Shown: positions 31,160-43,569 of the stretch, in pieces
Layout of the letters: the number at the start of each line of letters is the position of its first letter
Numbering within the stretch: position 1 is the first letter of the stretch
Assembly: GCF_932274485.2 (NCBI RefSeq)
Contig: NC_065887.2
Span: 43,853,201-43,917,200 of the forward strand
Direction of reading: 5' to 3'
Source: Patella vulgata
Lineage: Eukaryota > Mollusca > Gastropoda > Patellidae
DNA length: 64,000 nucleotides
The notes under the pieces: model-generated
Databases searched by the model: none
Told to the model about the DNA's origin: nothing
The model's input: the letters and a program-made list of their open reading frames with translations, nothing else
Position numbers and translations under genes: made by a program

Positions 31160-33400
31160 CGTGACGTTTGATAACAAAGGTATTCAAAGTAGGCTGGCCA
31201 GACTGAAGACAAAGACTAGAAAGCTGGGTAAAAATAAAAATAATTCTAATAACGCTTTAAAATTATATGACGATTATCTCGATAGTCCTTTTTTCCCCGG
31301 GTTAGTGGACAAGACACCATCGGCAGATACCAGCACGGTACATTTAATAAATAGAGAGACACAGACATCTGTCGATGCTGCGACTTTGACCAAATTAAAT
31401 AGGAAAAATAAGAATTTATTAAGAAGGGTCAATACGTACAAAAAAAAATTTCCGTTTAAAAAATCGACTAAGGAAGACCTCAAAAGAATTGATTCGCGCG
31501 AAGGCTAATAATAATAAAGTTTTGGCAAATAAAAAAACTGGTTGTAAGTCCCAACCTCGTGGCGAAGAAGTAATTTTGTATGTCAAAAATCAAAGATACA
31601 CTCCAGAATGCCATAATTTGGTCATGCAACTAAAAAACCTCAACGTTTCCGATAGGAACGTCAACGCGGTTATAACCGCATGTTTGGCTGTCGCGGGACT
31701 GAAATCTAATTATGCCCCAAAAAGAACTAGAGTTCAAAGAATATCATGTGAACGCGTGGTGTATCTTTAAAGCATGTTTCGGAAACCTTAAAGTCAGCAA
31801 AAAACACCACTTTATATAGGGACGAAACTACAAAATTTGGCTCCTAATTCGGTACATATGCACTAACCGCTGACTCGACTCATACGCCAATTATTATTGG
31901 TCTTCGGAATATGGCTGATAAATCTGCGCAAACTACTCTTGCAACTTTAAATGAAATTTTGGCAGATCTTGATGATATAGCTGGGCCCATTAGTAAATCC
32001 GTAATTTTCGAAATTAGGAAATACGATGTCAGACAGAGCCAGCACCGAAAAGCTTTTTAACAATTTATTTACACAGTACAGAGGCAATATTTGTTCTAAA
32101 TTAGTAGAAAACTGGTCTGATTTATCAGATTCAGAGCGAAATATTCACCTAAATATAAATCAAATTCGGCCCAAACGTTTAAAACCGCTTCTTCATTTTT
32201 GCCAAACGAACCTGGGTGTGTTCGATTGGTTCAGACCATCTGTAAAGCCTTTACAAAGGGTGGGGACGAAAAGTCGGGTTGTTATTTGCCTTTTAAGTTG
32301 TATCTTAAGTCCCTTGGGATTTCAAAATTACCGCTAACGCCATTTCATGATAACCGGTTTAATATTATTTTCCACATTGTCGCAATTGTAAATTATATGG
32401 CCAAGCATATAACAAATTTTCTTGGTGATTTTGGAACAGAAAATAGATTGACCCAAAGCATATTTTTAGATATTAAAATTCCGTTATTTCATATTGAGTG
32501 CCAGGCTTTGGGCTTGATAGATAAATTAATTACAGCTCCACTGTGGCGCATACTAGAAAGCGGCATTAATGCACTTGACATGAAAACTATTTATCAGGAA
32601 TTACATGATTTTTTGGAAAACCCTAATATTGAAAACTTTGTTGAAGGTAAATCACACCCATTTGAATCTCTAATTAAAATTGAAAATGATTCGGTCCTTG
32701 CTAACCTGACGAAATTTGATTCTGATTTAACTTTTAATTCAACCCTGATCCATATTTTGGAAGTCCTCTTTGCCGAGTTTAGAAAGTACATTGCAAAAAT
32801 TTTACTTGAGTATCGAGATGACTTTAATCCTTCGTGTTCGAGTTCTGCCATGCCTCACAACAAATTACCGGAAACCGTGTTCTCGATAGATTAATCGCGC
32901 CCTCGTCTAATATTTTTGGCAACGAAGCGTCCATTTTATGTAAAATGAATAAATCTGATGAATGGCTAAAAAATCTTTCACCTGATAAACGTAATTTGGT
33001 CTTAATGGATGCTCAAACGATAACTAAAAATCAACTTTTTAAATTTAGGCAAAGACGGGAAGAAATCGAAAAAAAAAGCTACCGGTTCTTTTGGCAAAAA
33101 AGAATGAATTAGTACAAAAAGGGAAACGTGAGATTAGGAAAAAAGAGCGCCTAACAACAGAAATTATCGGGGTGGGTTTTTGGAAAAGTAAAGAGGGTAT
33201 GGAAAATGGGCTTTAACAACTTACAGATAGGGAAATAAAAGAGGCACTGAAGGCACAGCTCCGGTTTCGTAGGTATGTTTTAAATCAGCAAGTTTCCAAT
33301 AAGTCTATATTTTATTTTTCTGTCGCCGGTAAGGAACACTCGATTTCAGTTTTAAAAGAAAATTTACAAAAATTAATTGACCTGGCTGATCCTACCTAAC
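31160..33400 (+). mobile_element. Broken copy of an uncharacterised repetitive protein family, probably transposon-related
   Basis: Several + strand coding segments lie in series: a basic N-terminal part (about 31161-31500), a segment with QLKNLNVSDRNVNAVITACL (about 31500-31770), a short RDETTKFG (about 31825), MSDRASTEKLFNN (32026 on), a longer segment with PLTPFHDNRFNIIFH and ALGLIDKLITAPLWR (32199-32894), and a charged C-terminal part ending near 33400. From memory, unverified, the same order occurs in multi-copy uncharacterised proteins of cnidarians and molluscs. The acidic DETTKFG and SDRASTE motifs could belong to an RNase-H-like transposase core; that is speculation. The copy is clearly inactive, with several breaks, and terminal repeats were not found. 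Confidence 0.6.
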
Positions 33401-35600
33401 CGGAAGAAACTTTCAATGCCCCTTTTTAGCGGTTATAAAAAAATACAATTTCTTCATTCTTCGTTTCTAAAACCATTTTATTTGTCAATCCAGACGTCCC
33501 AGCAGACCGACATTCCGACACTTCTCACAGTATTTTAACAATTCATTATTTAATAACTGTTTTCTTTAAACCAATCGGTTAATTTTCAGATAGCAATTTA
33601 TGTTACAAAATACGCCTACTACTGTAGATCTGCTTTGATATCGTGTTTGAAAAGTTGCCCTTGAGATACTTTAAGTAAATCTTAACTTTTTATTTTGTCC
33701 CAAGGGGAACAATTTGGAATATATGTTTATTACAGATTAGTTCTAAATTACATATCTGTGTTTGGTAAATAATGACTATGTATTATTTATTATCAATCGA
33801 TTTGTGAATTGTCGTAACAGATCGTGTTTTGGGGTAAGATTTGAGTTACGCTTTGTTTGATAAAGTGAGTACACCTGCGCTGATTACCTTAATTTTTAAC
33901 CTATTTATCTTTGGGAAAACCTGTATTTCTTTCGTATAATAGCTGACAAGATAATATTGACTGTTTTATAAAAAATATCTGCTAAGACAGATGTTATACT
34001 GTACATATAAATGTATGTAAGAGTGTTGTAATAGACGACATACCGTTATATGAAAGAAGATCTAACATACAGGCATGTTGATTCAGAGGGCGTTGGTCAC
34101 GATGAGATGTGTTTTTGTTAATGTTATCGATCGCTTTCAGTACCTATAAAGTTATAGGAAATACATATTAAAATAATCAGCATATTTATTCTTGTGTAAA
34201 AGCTATCATACAAGAAGGAACGTCCTCCCGAATTTGAATTTGTTCTTAATTATGTATCTTCTAGTTTGTATTCACTTATTCAAACCCAACTACAAAATGT
34301 CAATGTACATCTCAAATCTGTACATAACTTGATCAGCTATTGCATATTTTTCATTTAGATTGATTAAAATAGTCTGTCATTATTTATTTAATACTCTAAT
34401 TACTCCATGAAACTTTTCGTCAATATACATACTTTCCGAACATTATTTCTTAAATGGGATATCAAATATTAATTTACAAAGGCACATTCACATATAAATA
34501 CCAATATAAATAGACCTATGTTTCTATGGGTATACAGAAAATATAAATAGATTGGTCTAATATATCTACAAAAATTTAAATTGGACTGCACAACTCAAAA
34601 TTAAGCACACGGGAATGGCCGATCCAAAACTGAGCTGCGTTGCGCATGCTCGAAAATCTTAAATTCAATCGAAGCATGGGGCCAATTTCATCAGATAGCA
34701 AATTACGAATTAAACGAATAGTCCCGAATGGTAGTGATGGTTCATTCTTATCGGAAAATAAATCAATAATTTGAAATAACCAAGAGAACATAACTCCGTC
34801 AACATTGAAAATCCAAAACAAATATGTCCGCGGATGGTGCACAAAAGCAGTGTATTTTACAATGCAGTCGAATGGATATATCTTGTGAAATATAGCACGC
34901 AGGTACAGTTTCTTGGCAGTTTATAATAAAGGATCATCTAGGGTTGTTATTTATATAAATATAGTGCCATAACTGTAAATAGTTTTCGAGATTTTTTTCG
35001 GCTCGGGTCACCCTACTATAAGCAAATTCCGAATATCCGCGCATAATTTAAATATAGAATGTGCTCTTCTCTCGATTAGGATATTCCATATTCTTAGATT
35101 AGCGAAAAGAGGTTACTATACATATTGTCTGCAATATCACTTCGGTGGAAGCGGACGTTAAATAGAGCTATTTCACACACGCCTATAAAGTCATTGGTTA
35201 ATTCAATTAAATTTTTATCACTTTCATGCTCAGGAAACAAAGATTACCAGGATTTCTTTTTCTGTATTTGAAAATGGAATTTATGTTAATTGAAGATATT
35301 TCTGTAAATTACAGGAAAAACAAATACGGATAAAATTTTCCTGGTAATTTTTTTTTCCAGAATTTTTTACGTTTTTCACAGATTTTTTGTTACAGTGTAG
35401 GCTTTGATATTGAAAACTCGAATTATTAGACAATTTAAATCAAAATTGATGTTGTGATGTTACCGGGAGAAGATGGGCTTCTGATATCCAATATTTAAGA
35501 TAAAATAAATCAATGGAGAATTTTATGAAGTTTATAATATTTACTGATTCTTTGTATCCTATTTAGGCTAGCAACTGAACAGAATTTATTTACACTCCAC
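33401..35600. other. Intergenic, no gene recognised
   Basis: AT-rich. A 35-base segment at about 35150-35185 (GGTGGAAGCGGACGTTAAAT) is an inverted match to about 4866-4900, so both are probably ends of one dispersed element. A minus-strand open frame at 34576-34842 has no recognisable domain. Confidence 0.5.
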
Positions 35601-35616
35601 CCCCCCACCCCCATAC

Positions 35617-36040
35617 TGTTTTGTTAGTATATGTTGTGCTTGTGTGTAACTATAATGTTTGTATTTACTTGCCGTGTATATGTTGTGCTTGTGTGTAACT
35701 ATAATGTTAGTATTTACTTGCCGTGTATATGTTGTGCTTGTGTGTAACTATAATGTTTGTATTTACTTGCCGTGTATATATTGTGCTTGTGTGTAACTAT
35801 AGTGTTAGTATTTACTTGCCGTGTATATATTGTGTTTATATGTAACTATAGTGTAAGTATTTACTTGCCGTGTATATGTTGTGTTTATATGTAACTATAA
35901 TGTTTGTATTTACTTGCCGTGTATATATTGTAATTATATGTAACTATAATGTTTGTATTTACTTGCCGTGTATATATTGTGTTTATATGTAACTATAATG
36001 TTTGTATTTACTTGCCGTGTATATATTGTGTTTGTATGTA
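35617..36040. repeat. Minisatellite, about 49-base unit, eight to nine copies
   Basis: The unit contains TGTGTAACTATAATGTTTGT and ATTTACTTGCCGTGTATAT. Copies differ by single bases (for example TGCTTGTG versus TGTTTATA), splitting the array into two variant blocks. Confidence 0.92.
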
Positions 36041-36287
36041 AATATTATCTTTGTGCATATATGTTATATTCGGGTGTGTAACATATATTATAGACAAACA
36101 CTCCCTATTCACTACTTTCCAACCATTCTGGCGATGGTGGATTCTGGAGTCTGTAAAGCAGCATAATGTAGGGTTGATAGTTAGCTTTTTGACCTTTTGA
36201 ATTAAACTTTCGCGACATAGTGGCATAAGCATGGTACATACTACAAATTGTATGTTTTCAAGCAACCAAATAGCTTTCTTTATTTAA

Positions 36288-37625
36288 AGATACATTATGT
36301 AAGATTTAGATAAAGAGCTAGCCATTCTTGCTAGATGATGTAAAATGAATAATTTGAAAATTACTCTATTGCAAGCGAAGATATTAGCCTTTGAAGGTTT
36401 GACAGGCGTGAGAAATAATGTCAACCACCGTACTGGTTGATCGAAGCTAAGTCTCTGTCCTCCATATTTGATTAAATCAAAGTATCGCTGAACCATTCTA
36501 ATCTATTTAATATCGGAGAAATCTGATGCCATCGAGGGGTTCATTCCCATATCGCCGACTCGCCGAGTTTTAGGGGAAAAACTTTAGTCGACGTTAAGGG
36601 GTTGAGTGCCCTAGAACAATAGACCCAAGCTGAAGGATATAACTAATTAAACAGATAATTTTGGGAGCATTTATTTTTTTAAAATTTATAACAACCTTTA
36701 ACACAAAACATAACACATAATTTTAACTTTTTGCACGCATAAAGTGTCCAGCATAGTCCAAAAATTCTAACAAATTCACTCTTCCTTGTTCATATCTATG
36801 TGTTGCATCTTCAATCTTCCTGTTGATATCGGTGTATTTGTTTCTTTTTACGTGGTTGTCGCTGGCCACTGCAATAACTGAATTTCAATCGTCTTTTGCT
36901 CTTCTTGCAAAAATGCCATTACTTCAAAAATATAAGGATGAGCTTTTCCAATTAATGTTTTAGGCGCCCGTGCTATCCCACTAAAGAGTTGTTGGTTCTT
37001 CGCGTGGTTTGGTTGTAGTTCCATTGTATTTGTGTAAATTAGCCGTCTAACCATTGCGTAACCATATAGTCGGCCAGTTGTCAATATTTCTCATTTTCAC
37101 AGCACTGCCATATCACTAAGTCGTTATTCTTTCTCTTATTCAGTCTATACTTAAAACCAGCAACACATAGGTATCTGCTACCTTTTGCTGTATAGGAATA
37201 AACTAAGATTGTAACTGTGCATTAGCCATATAGAAAGAAATGAATATGAAATGTCTTGGAATAATTTACGTATTTATACTTATTATGAGAAATAATCACA
37301 ATGAACTGAATTTCGACTACCTGTCAGCTTCATGTTGAATTTTAGCCTATTATTTTATTAATTAATGAGTGAGTTGAATTCTGACAAAATTCAAGTCCAT
37401 GTAATTTAAGTGAACTATATTCATTTTATTAATTAGTAAGTTGAATTCTGATAAAAATCAATTTAAGAGAACTATATTAATAATGACTGGTCCCTGTCTT
37501 ATTAACGCTTTTAATCCGTTTTAACCCATCAAAGAGCGCCGCGGTCAGTTGCCAAATTCTGGTGAGTCGGCGATAATGGGAAGACCCCATCGAGGGTTGA
37601 TAAAGGCCTGGACCAGTTAATTAAT
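36288..37625. mobile_element. MITE-1-related element enclosing a transposase remnant
   Basis: The left end TTAA + AGATACATTATG (36284-36299) and the following AGATTTAGATAAAGAGCTAG match MITE-1. The right part (CCTGGACCAGTTAATTAATG near 37610) matches the MITE-1 3' region, but the terminal 60-70 bases are missing. ATCGAGGGGTTCATTCCCAT at about 36533 and its approximate complement near 37570-37605 are internal inverted repeats. Between them lies a Mutator-like fragment. Confidence 0.5.
36725..37084 (-). pseudogene. Mutator-like (MULE/FLYWCH-type) transposase C-terminal remnant
   Basis: On the minus strand IGKAHPYIFEVMAFLQEEQK then TIEIQLLQ, followed in a shifted frame by RNKYTDINRKIEDATHRYEQ and LLEFLDYAGHFMRA. 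This order is typical of the end of MULE transposases in invertebrate FLYWCH-transposase fusions. The N-terminus and the catalytic region are not present in the window, and the frame is broken, so it is a fossil. Confidence 0.6.
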
Positions 37626-38487
37626 GTCTAATTCAGGGGCGTGCTGGCAGGGAGTTTAGGAGGACGGTGTCCTCCCAGGCCCCCATTAAACAATAAGTCC
37701 ACCCGTATAAGCGGGCCCCCCTGAGAGCTCTAATTTTCACGCGGAATCCCCTCAAAAAATTGAGAGTGCGCACGCGAAAAATCATACATACACAACGATT
37801 AGTAAAATATATTATGCTGACGTGCAAATGTCTGTCACCTTAACGTGAAATGGTCTTTGATACATGTATTCATGCCTCGATATGTATAAGATGCAATTTA
37901 TTATTTGGATAGAAATACATTGTATTAGCATTATATTAAGCAGACCTGTCATGAGTGTCTTGTGTAGTACAGTAGTATGTCTTATAGTCAAAATAGCAGC
38001 ATAAATTTGGAAAATATGATACCTAGATTTCTCCCAGAAGTGCTCGCAAAACGCGTTTCCCGTTGTAAAATTTCAAAAATTTTCTGGGGGGAGAACCCCC
38101 GCATACCCCCCTACCAGCGGCGCTCGATCCCATAGTTTGGGTGAAACAACACCTTGATAGAGAACATTTCGACTCCTCCAACTCTTTATTGGGTTTACAT
38201 TGGGTGATATTGATCGAGGGTTTTCAGCTGAGCAGGAAATGGACCAGAGGCGTTGAATTGGAGGAAAGAGGGGCATAAATCGTATATCCTGTTAATTTAT
38301 CACAATATAATTATTCATATACAATCCTTATTGTCACAGGTATAATTATTCATATACAATAAATTATAGTTATTAATCCTTATTGTCACGTAGGTATAAT
38401 TATTCATACAATATTATAACATTGTAAATAGTATACATGAATAAAGACGAATTAGTATTCTTAAATGGCGGTGGGTTTATTATATAG
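37626..38487. other. Intergenic with short repeats
   Basis: A TTTCTGGGGGGAGAACCCCC segment near 38080 resembles parts of the 61.3-62.3 kb repeats. Three copies of a TATAATTATTCATATACAAT unit lie at about 38310-38420. No gene. Confidence 0.5.
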
Positions 38488-38735
38488 GGGGTTTGAATGG
38501 TTAGCGCGTGCGCGTTGCATCATAAGGTCTGTCATTGAGTCAACTGGCGAGGTTTCGATTCCCCGGTTGTAAGTGACAAGGAGTAGGCTCGCCTGTCCAA
38601 CCTCGTGGGTTTTCTGCGGGTACCCCGGTTTCCTCCCACTGCTAAAGACCCCTACGCGCAAGAAATTATTGAAATAAAATTGAACCTTATGTTAGTCCCG
38701 AACGAAATGACCTAGTCTCTCTCTCTCTCTCTCTC
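38488..38735 (+). mobile_element. SINE-2, near-complete copy
   Basis: The tRNA-like head has TTTGAATGGTTAGCGCG (A-box region) and GGTTTCGATTCCCC (B-box). The body contains CCTGTCCAACCTCGTGGGTT and CGGTTTCCTCCCACTGCTAA, then TTATGTTAGTCCCGAA and a (TC)n end. The spacing between boxes suits a tRNA with a long variable arm (Leu or Ser type). Confidence 0.85.
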
Positions 38736-39884
38736 CATAGAAAGCAGCATAGATCGATGAAATTTTAGATTCAACATATCTTTGTAAATAGTGAATGGAA
38801 TTGAAAGATTTTTGGACCGATATTCTAATTAGAGATTCATCTATCATAACATCGTAGTTTGCCAGGGAATAGTGTGAGACTTTAAAAGTGTTTTTTCATA
38901 GTATTGATTGAACATAAATACATACCTTACGTATGTATGAGGGGCAATAACAAGATGACCTCCATTTTGTTAATATGTGGAGTAAAGTAAAGACATTATA
39001 TAAGGTCAAAAAATAAAAAAAAAAACTTAAAAAAACACAATCACTGGTTTATACACATAGTCATATAGCACAACGTTTCGACAAGTATTCTCTTATCGTT
39101 ATCTAGTATCTACTATCTAGTACTTCACTTGTCTTGTTTTTTAATGTGCTCAATCACTAAATGCCACTCAGGATTATAAAAAAATCCTTACCAGTACGTC
39201 ATATAGATCAGTACGTCATATAGACCAGTACGTCATATAGATCAGTGACATTTGTCGTCAATTCAACTCGGATGTTGTATTTCCCAATAAATACCTACAA
39301 ATATACTGTCCTGTTAGATATATTTTTTACAATATTTTACATTCGTTATTTTGTATTCCAGATGTATGAAAAAATACATAAATTTTAATTAAATATATTG
39401 CAACATCAAGTAAGAAATGTTGACCTACTTCTGTTTAGATTGCAAAAGTCTTAGACCAAGCAAACTAATACCTTTGTTTACGATTAATTGGCCACAAAAA
39501 ATTGGGTGGGTGTGTTGGTCGGTCGGTTGGTCGGTCGGTCGGTCGGAAAATCTTTTTTTTTTTGCGTATCCTAAATCAGCCACCGTAGCCACCGTACCTC
39601 ACTGTTCTTCTTCCTTTTTGACAAAGTTCGCTGGAAACCATGGATTCAAATATGAATGCTAACAGTATCCAGATATATGTGTTTTATTTTAATTCACGAA
39701 AAAGGCATGATTTTTATATATAATTAACACACTTGTCGAGGTGTAATAAACAAATGGTGTTGCTAACTCGCTGGTGATCGGTTTCTAGTACAGTCTTTCA
39801 TCTTAAGACAGGACGTCGTCACACCAAGACAGCCATTGGCAGCTCTAAAAATGGACAATACTAAAGGTAAGATTGTAAATAGTT

Positions 39885-40100
39885 TATTATGTCGTGCTAA
39901 GAGCTAAATCTGCCCATCGAAGGGCCTCTTTCTGGCTTTAATTGTTATTTAAACATTTATTAACATGACAAGCCAATAACCAACTTTCTAGATCATCGGA
40001 TGGCTGAGATAGTGTGTGGATTAGACAATGTCTGCCATATCTTCGTTAAACATTAAAATGGAAAACTGACTCGTAGTTTATTATCAGAGCGTTGATTGAG
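39885..40100 (-). repeat. Diverged MITE-1-like copy
   Basis: AAGAGCTAAATCTGCCCATC, GGCCTCTTTCTGGCTTTAAT and CATGACAAGCCAATAACCAA follow the minus-strand MITE-1 order. The far end is not definable. Confidence 0.5.
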
Positions 40101-40389
40101 ACTTTTGGGGCTAAATATTGTCCAAACATCAAACATTAATAACTGTGTCCCGAACAAAGTAATTTGACTGTGATTACAATATAACTCTGGGGATGTGGAC
40201 ACGGACCTTGTCATGCTGGAAAACGTTGTTTCGATGACGTGCGAAATGTGGTATGACGTGGGGTCAGAGGGCTGGTTTGATCGATGTAGCGCACTGCTGT
40301 GATGTAGCCTCCTCTCCCGGGACCAGCACGTGCTGCATGAGTTACATGAAAATCATGGAGAACACATTACCGTCTCAGAAGTCAGGTTG

Positions 40390-40802
40390 CGTTTCACTCG
40401 GCAAACCTCGGCAGATTCCGGTACCCTACATCTAACCTCGGCTGTATGACAGTAATTGATATGTACCTACGCCCATACATTTGCGATGCGGCTACCGGTT
40501 TACTTAAACAGGAAAACGTGCCGCTTTTACAAAAAAGTCCCAAAATGGCGTCTTTTATCAGTGTATGTAACTAAACGAGCAGAGATATTGTCTCAAGGTT
40601 GCTGGTTTGATATAATTCCCTGGTAATTCCCCAAGCCCAATGCCAAACTTGACGTTTGTTGATATAATACACTCTCCACATAAATCTCCATGGGCGCAGC
40701 CATTTTTCACCCGGGACCTTTAAAATAGTTCCAATATGGCGGAATTCGTCATACAGCCAAGATTAGATGCGTAGAATCTGTCGAGGTTTGCCGAATGGTT
40801 GC
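40390..40802. mobile_element. MITE-B, copy 1
   Basis: Inverted ends of about 60 bases: CACTCGGCAAACCTCGGCAG with GGCTGTATGAC on the left (to 40450), and GTCATACAGCC with TCTGTCGAGGTTTGCCGAA on the right (from 40748). A second copy lies at 52869-53435. No ORF. Confidence 0.75.
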
Positions 40803-41519
40803 GTTTTTGAGAATATTTCCTGGATTCAATTCTGTGTTTGGGAAGGCGCCTTATTGCTCAGGTAAAGTTGGAGATGTGGTCACAAATATATAATAAAAAA
40901 ACATTTGGCAAGTTTTATGCAATGCATCTATTCAGAGTAACATACCAATCTGACGTTTCTTTTGCTGCTTAGAATATATTTAAAACTAGCATAGCAAGAA
41001 CGGCCTGCTTTTATCTAACTCTTACATAGTACAGCTTTTTATCCAATTCTTAGACTTAGTCGTTTTGACTGAATTTCAAAGTGTTTTTTTTTGTCAAATG
41101 ACACATGTCCCTTCACGACCTTCACGTAATACCCGGGAGATTTCGGCACTAATTTCGATTGGCTACTGTCCCAGCTGCAGGCATATCAGATTCCTGGAAC
41201 ATTGCGAATACTAAGTCTCGCGTTTTCCACCTGTGATAATCGAGTTGCAACGTTCAGAGTTCGTTCAATATCAAAGTTTCCGTGGAAGTCGCCATGTTTG
41301 GTTTGAGTGTGTTTGTGTCATAACTTCTGACTGGACACTATTGTTCTCACGTGTCTGGGTTAAAGGGGGATAACGTATTAATAAGTTCCGGAATTGTAGA
41401 CCAGTCTAGCAACGTCTAGATGTTGTAAAACTTGCGGTCGTTGCTTCAGGAACTTGAACTTGACGTGTTATTTTACTCTTTCAATTATAAAATGTGTTGT
41501 AAGTAAAACCATGGGCTTA

Positions 41520-41640
41520 TATAATATACAAAACATTATTCCATGGGCCTATATAATATACTATACACAGGCCTATATAATATAAAAGACATTATTCCAT
41601 GAGCCTGTATAATATACAACACATCATTCCATAGGCCTAA
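41520..41640. repeat. Short tandem repeat, GGGCCTATATAATATA-type
   Basis: About four copies of a CCTATATAATATA unit with ACATTATTCCAT spacers. Confidence 0.7.
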
Positions 41641-41888
41641 GATATAAATAAATGATAAATAACTAGAACACTCAACCAATGAGAAATATCTTGGAACTGT
41701 GACGTCAGATCAAAAATTTAAATCCGTCAATCAAGGCGCAATTGTAGGAAGAATCATGTTGAATTTATGGAGGCATAGGCTTTTCTAGAGTCTCTCCCCA
41801 ACAAGAAAAACAGGATGAGTACTGCTTTGGGGCCCAATTCCATGTTCAAAAACAATGGAATAATTCAGTTTTCAGCTGTTATGAACAA

Positions 41889-42112
41889 AATGGCGCTGCG
41901 GTGGCTCAAAGTCAGTATGGAACTGTCTCGCTTACCTGAAGGCCTCTGGTTCGATCCTGATGATGCCTGAAAAAATCAGTGGTGTTGGTCTAGTCCCGTG
42001 TAAGCATTATCGTGCACGTAAAAGAACCCTTGACAGTTGGAATTCAAAATGTGTCCCCGTTCAAAATTTCACGCATAGCACACTACATGACATATATGCC
42101 GGTCTACGTTAG
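41889..42112 (+). mobile_element. SINE-1, diverged copy
   Basis: CTGCGGTGGCTCAAAGTCAG head, B-box-like CTGGTTCGATCCTG, then GTGCACGTAAAAGAACCCTT and CATAGCACACTACATGACAT. It abuts a second SINE-1 copy. Confidence 0.75.
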
Positions 42113-42118
42113 CCAAGG

Positions 42119-42450
42119 GCTAACCAAGGTGGCTCAGTGAATAAGAGATTTGCTCACTGCTAATCTGGAGGTCTCGTCTTCGATCCGTGTTAACCGAGAA
42201 AGTTCACAGGGATTTTCCGGCGTGGCTCCCTCTTGTCAGTGGTGCAGGATGAAGGGCCTGAAAAGGAAGAACGTATAGTAGTAGTTCGAATGGGACGAAA
42301 AACCGAGGTCCCGAGTTCACATTGTCATGCACGTAAAAGATCCCTTGGCAGTTGGAATTCGATTGAGAGTAGGTCGTAGCGCTGCTGTATGGGCAAAATT
42401 TCCCTCATAGCACCCTGTATGGCGTATGCCCGTCTTCATTAGCCCAGTAG
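42119..42450 (+). mobile_element. SINE-1 copy
   Basis: CCAAGGTGGCTCAGTGAATA head, TCTTCGATCC B-box, GATGAAGGGCCTGAAAAGGA and CGAAAAACCGAGGTCCCGAG body, CGTATGCCCGTCTTCATTAG near the end, then (AG)n instead of the usual tail. Confidence 0.8.
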
Positions 42451-43182
42451 AGAGAGAGAGAGAGTGTTAATAAGGCACCGATCATAACACACACATATAT
42501 GAAGCCCAAGCGTTCTCTACCATATCAATCCGAGGGGGAGTAGGTTTATATCCGACATACACAACGCCATTTCACCCTTAAATTTATCGGGCTCTTCCAT
42601 TAAAAGGCAACAACGATTGGATAATTGCTCGATAGTTTCCGCCAAATAGCGAAAATTACCGAAGTAATCACGTGCAATTACGTGCATGTTTTTGTTTATA
42701 CGTCGCCATTTTGGACTATTGAATTGAAAGCAAAAACAAAATGGATAGTAATACGAAGTCAGACGAATAATTAATCCTTTTTAGCCAACATATTGACGAT
42801 GGAATAGATGTGAATGCAAATATCGACGAGGATCTATCCAAAGCCTGCAGAAAATTTGGACCAAAAGGCATTCTTTTCCAAGAATTCTGACAGTGGATTG
42901 AAGGTTTTCGGTATGTTCAGAGAAGGATTTGACCGACTGTTTTAAAATACTTTATAAAGGAACTCTTGAGCGATAAATAATTTCAAGTCTAGGAGTGTGT
43001 GGACGGAAAGAAAATTCTGAAAGATATCTTAGACATGGAGTATGGATAATCGATTTAAATATGCCGATAAGTACGCCGTCTATTTCCGCCCAGAATGTTA
43101 CAAACTGTACCATAACATTTTTTAAATGCCAAAAGAATAAAAATTTATTTCTGTGTTTTTTGTTTTATTTCGATCATCTATG

Positions 43183-43325
43183 TCATCAGTGGTTGATATG
43201 AGCTGAATATATCGACCTGAGATGACGTCATTAGCGGTTGATATGAAATATCAACCTGTGATGACGTCATCAGCGGTTGATATGAACGAATATATCAACC
43301 TGTGATGACGTCATGACAGGTTGTT
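43183..43325. repeat. Tandem repeat carrying perfect CRE palindromes
   Basis: Units of about 39-44 bases combine TGACGTCA (43223-43230, 43262-43269, 43306-43313) with the dyad GGTTGATAT...ATATCAACC. Three units are clear. It lies about 0.9 kb before the first visible receptor exon. Confidence 0.75.
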
Positions 43326-43569
43326 ATGTGATATAACTGCTATGGACATCAAAGAAAAAACTACCGCCAGTTGTATATATATATATATATATATATAGGC
43401 CTTGGTTAGAGAATGCCTTATATAGATATCCTGTTATTATTATGATTATCACAGTTAATACAGCGGAGAGTTACAATATTCTCACCATATTTGGCCTATA
43501 TCCATTTCAAGATATATCCCCATCGTAGTATTTCCAATAAGTACTGGATTCCCCGAAAACACCCATAGG

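Noticed and set aside
34576-34842. 88-codon minus-strand open frame
   Set aside because: No recognisable family and no supporting exon structure.
38488-38590. tRNA gene
   Set aside because: A- and B-box-like segments are present, but they belong to the SINE-2 head; no complete cloverleaf was seen.
41176-41222. Third copy of the palindrome arm
   Set aside because: About 45 bases resemble the arm (TATCAGATTCCT...GCGAATAC.AAGTC), but similarity does not extend beyond that.
42720-43200. Possible coding remnant (ATGGATAGTAATACG..., later frame with HGVWIIDLNMP)
   Set aside because: Frames are interrupted and no family or splice pattern could be recognised.
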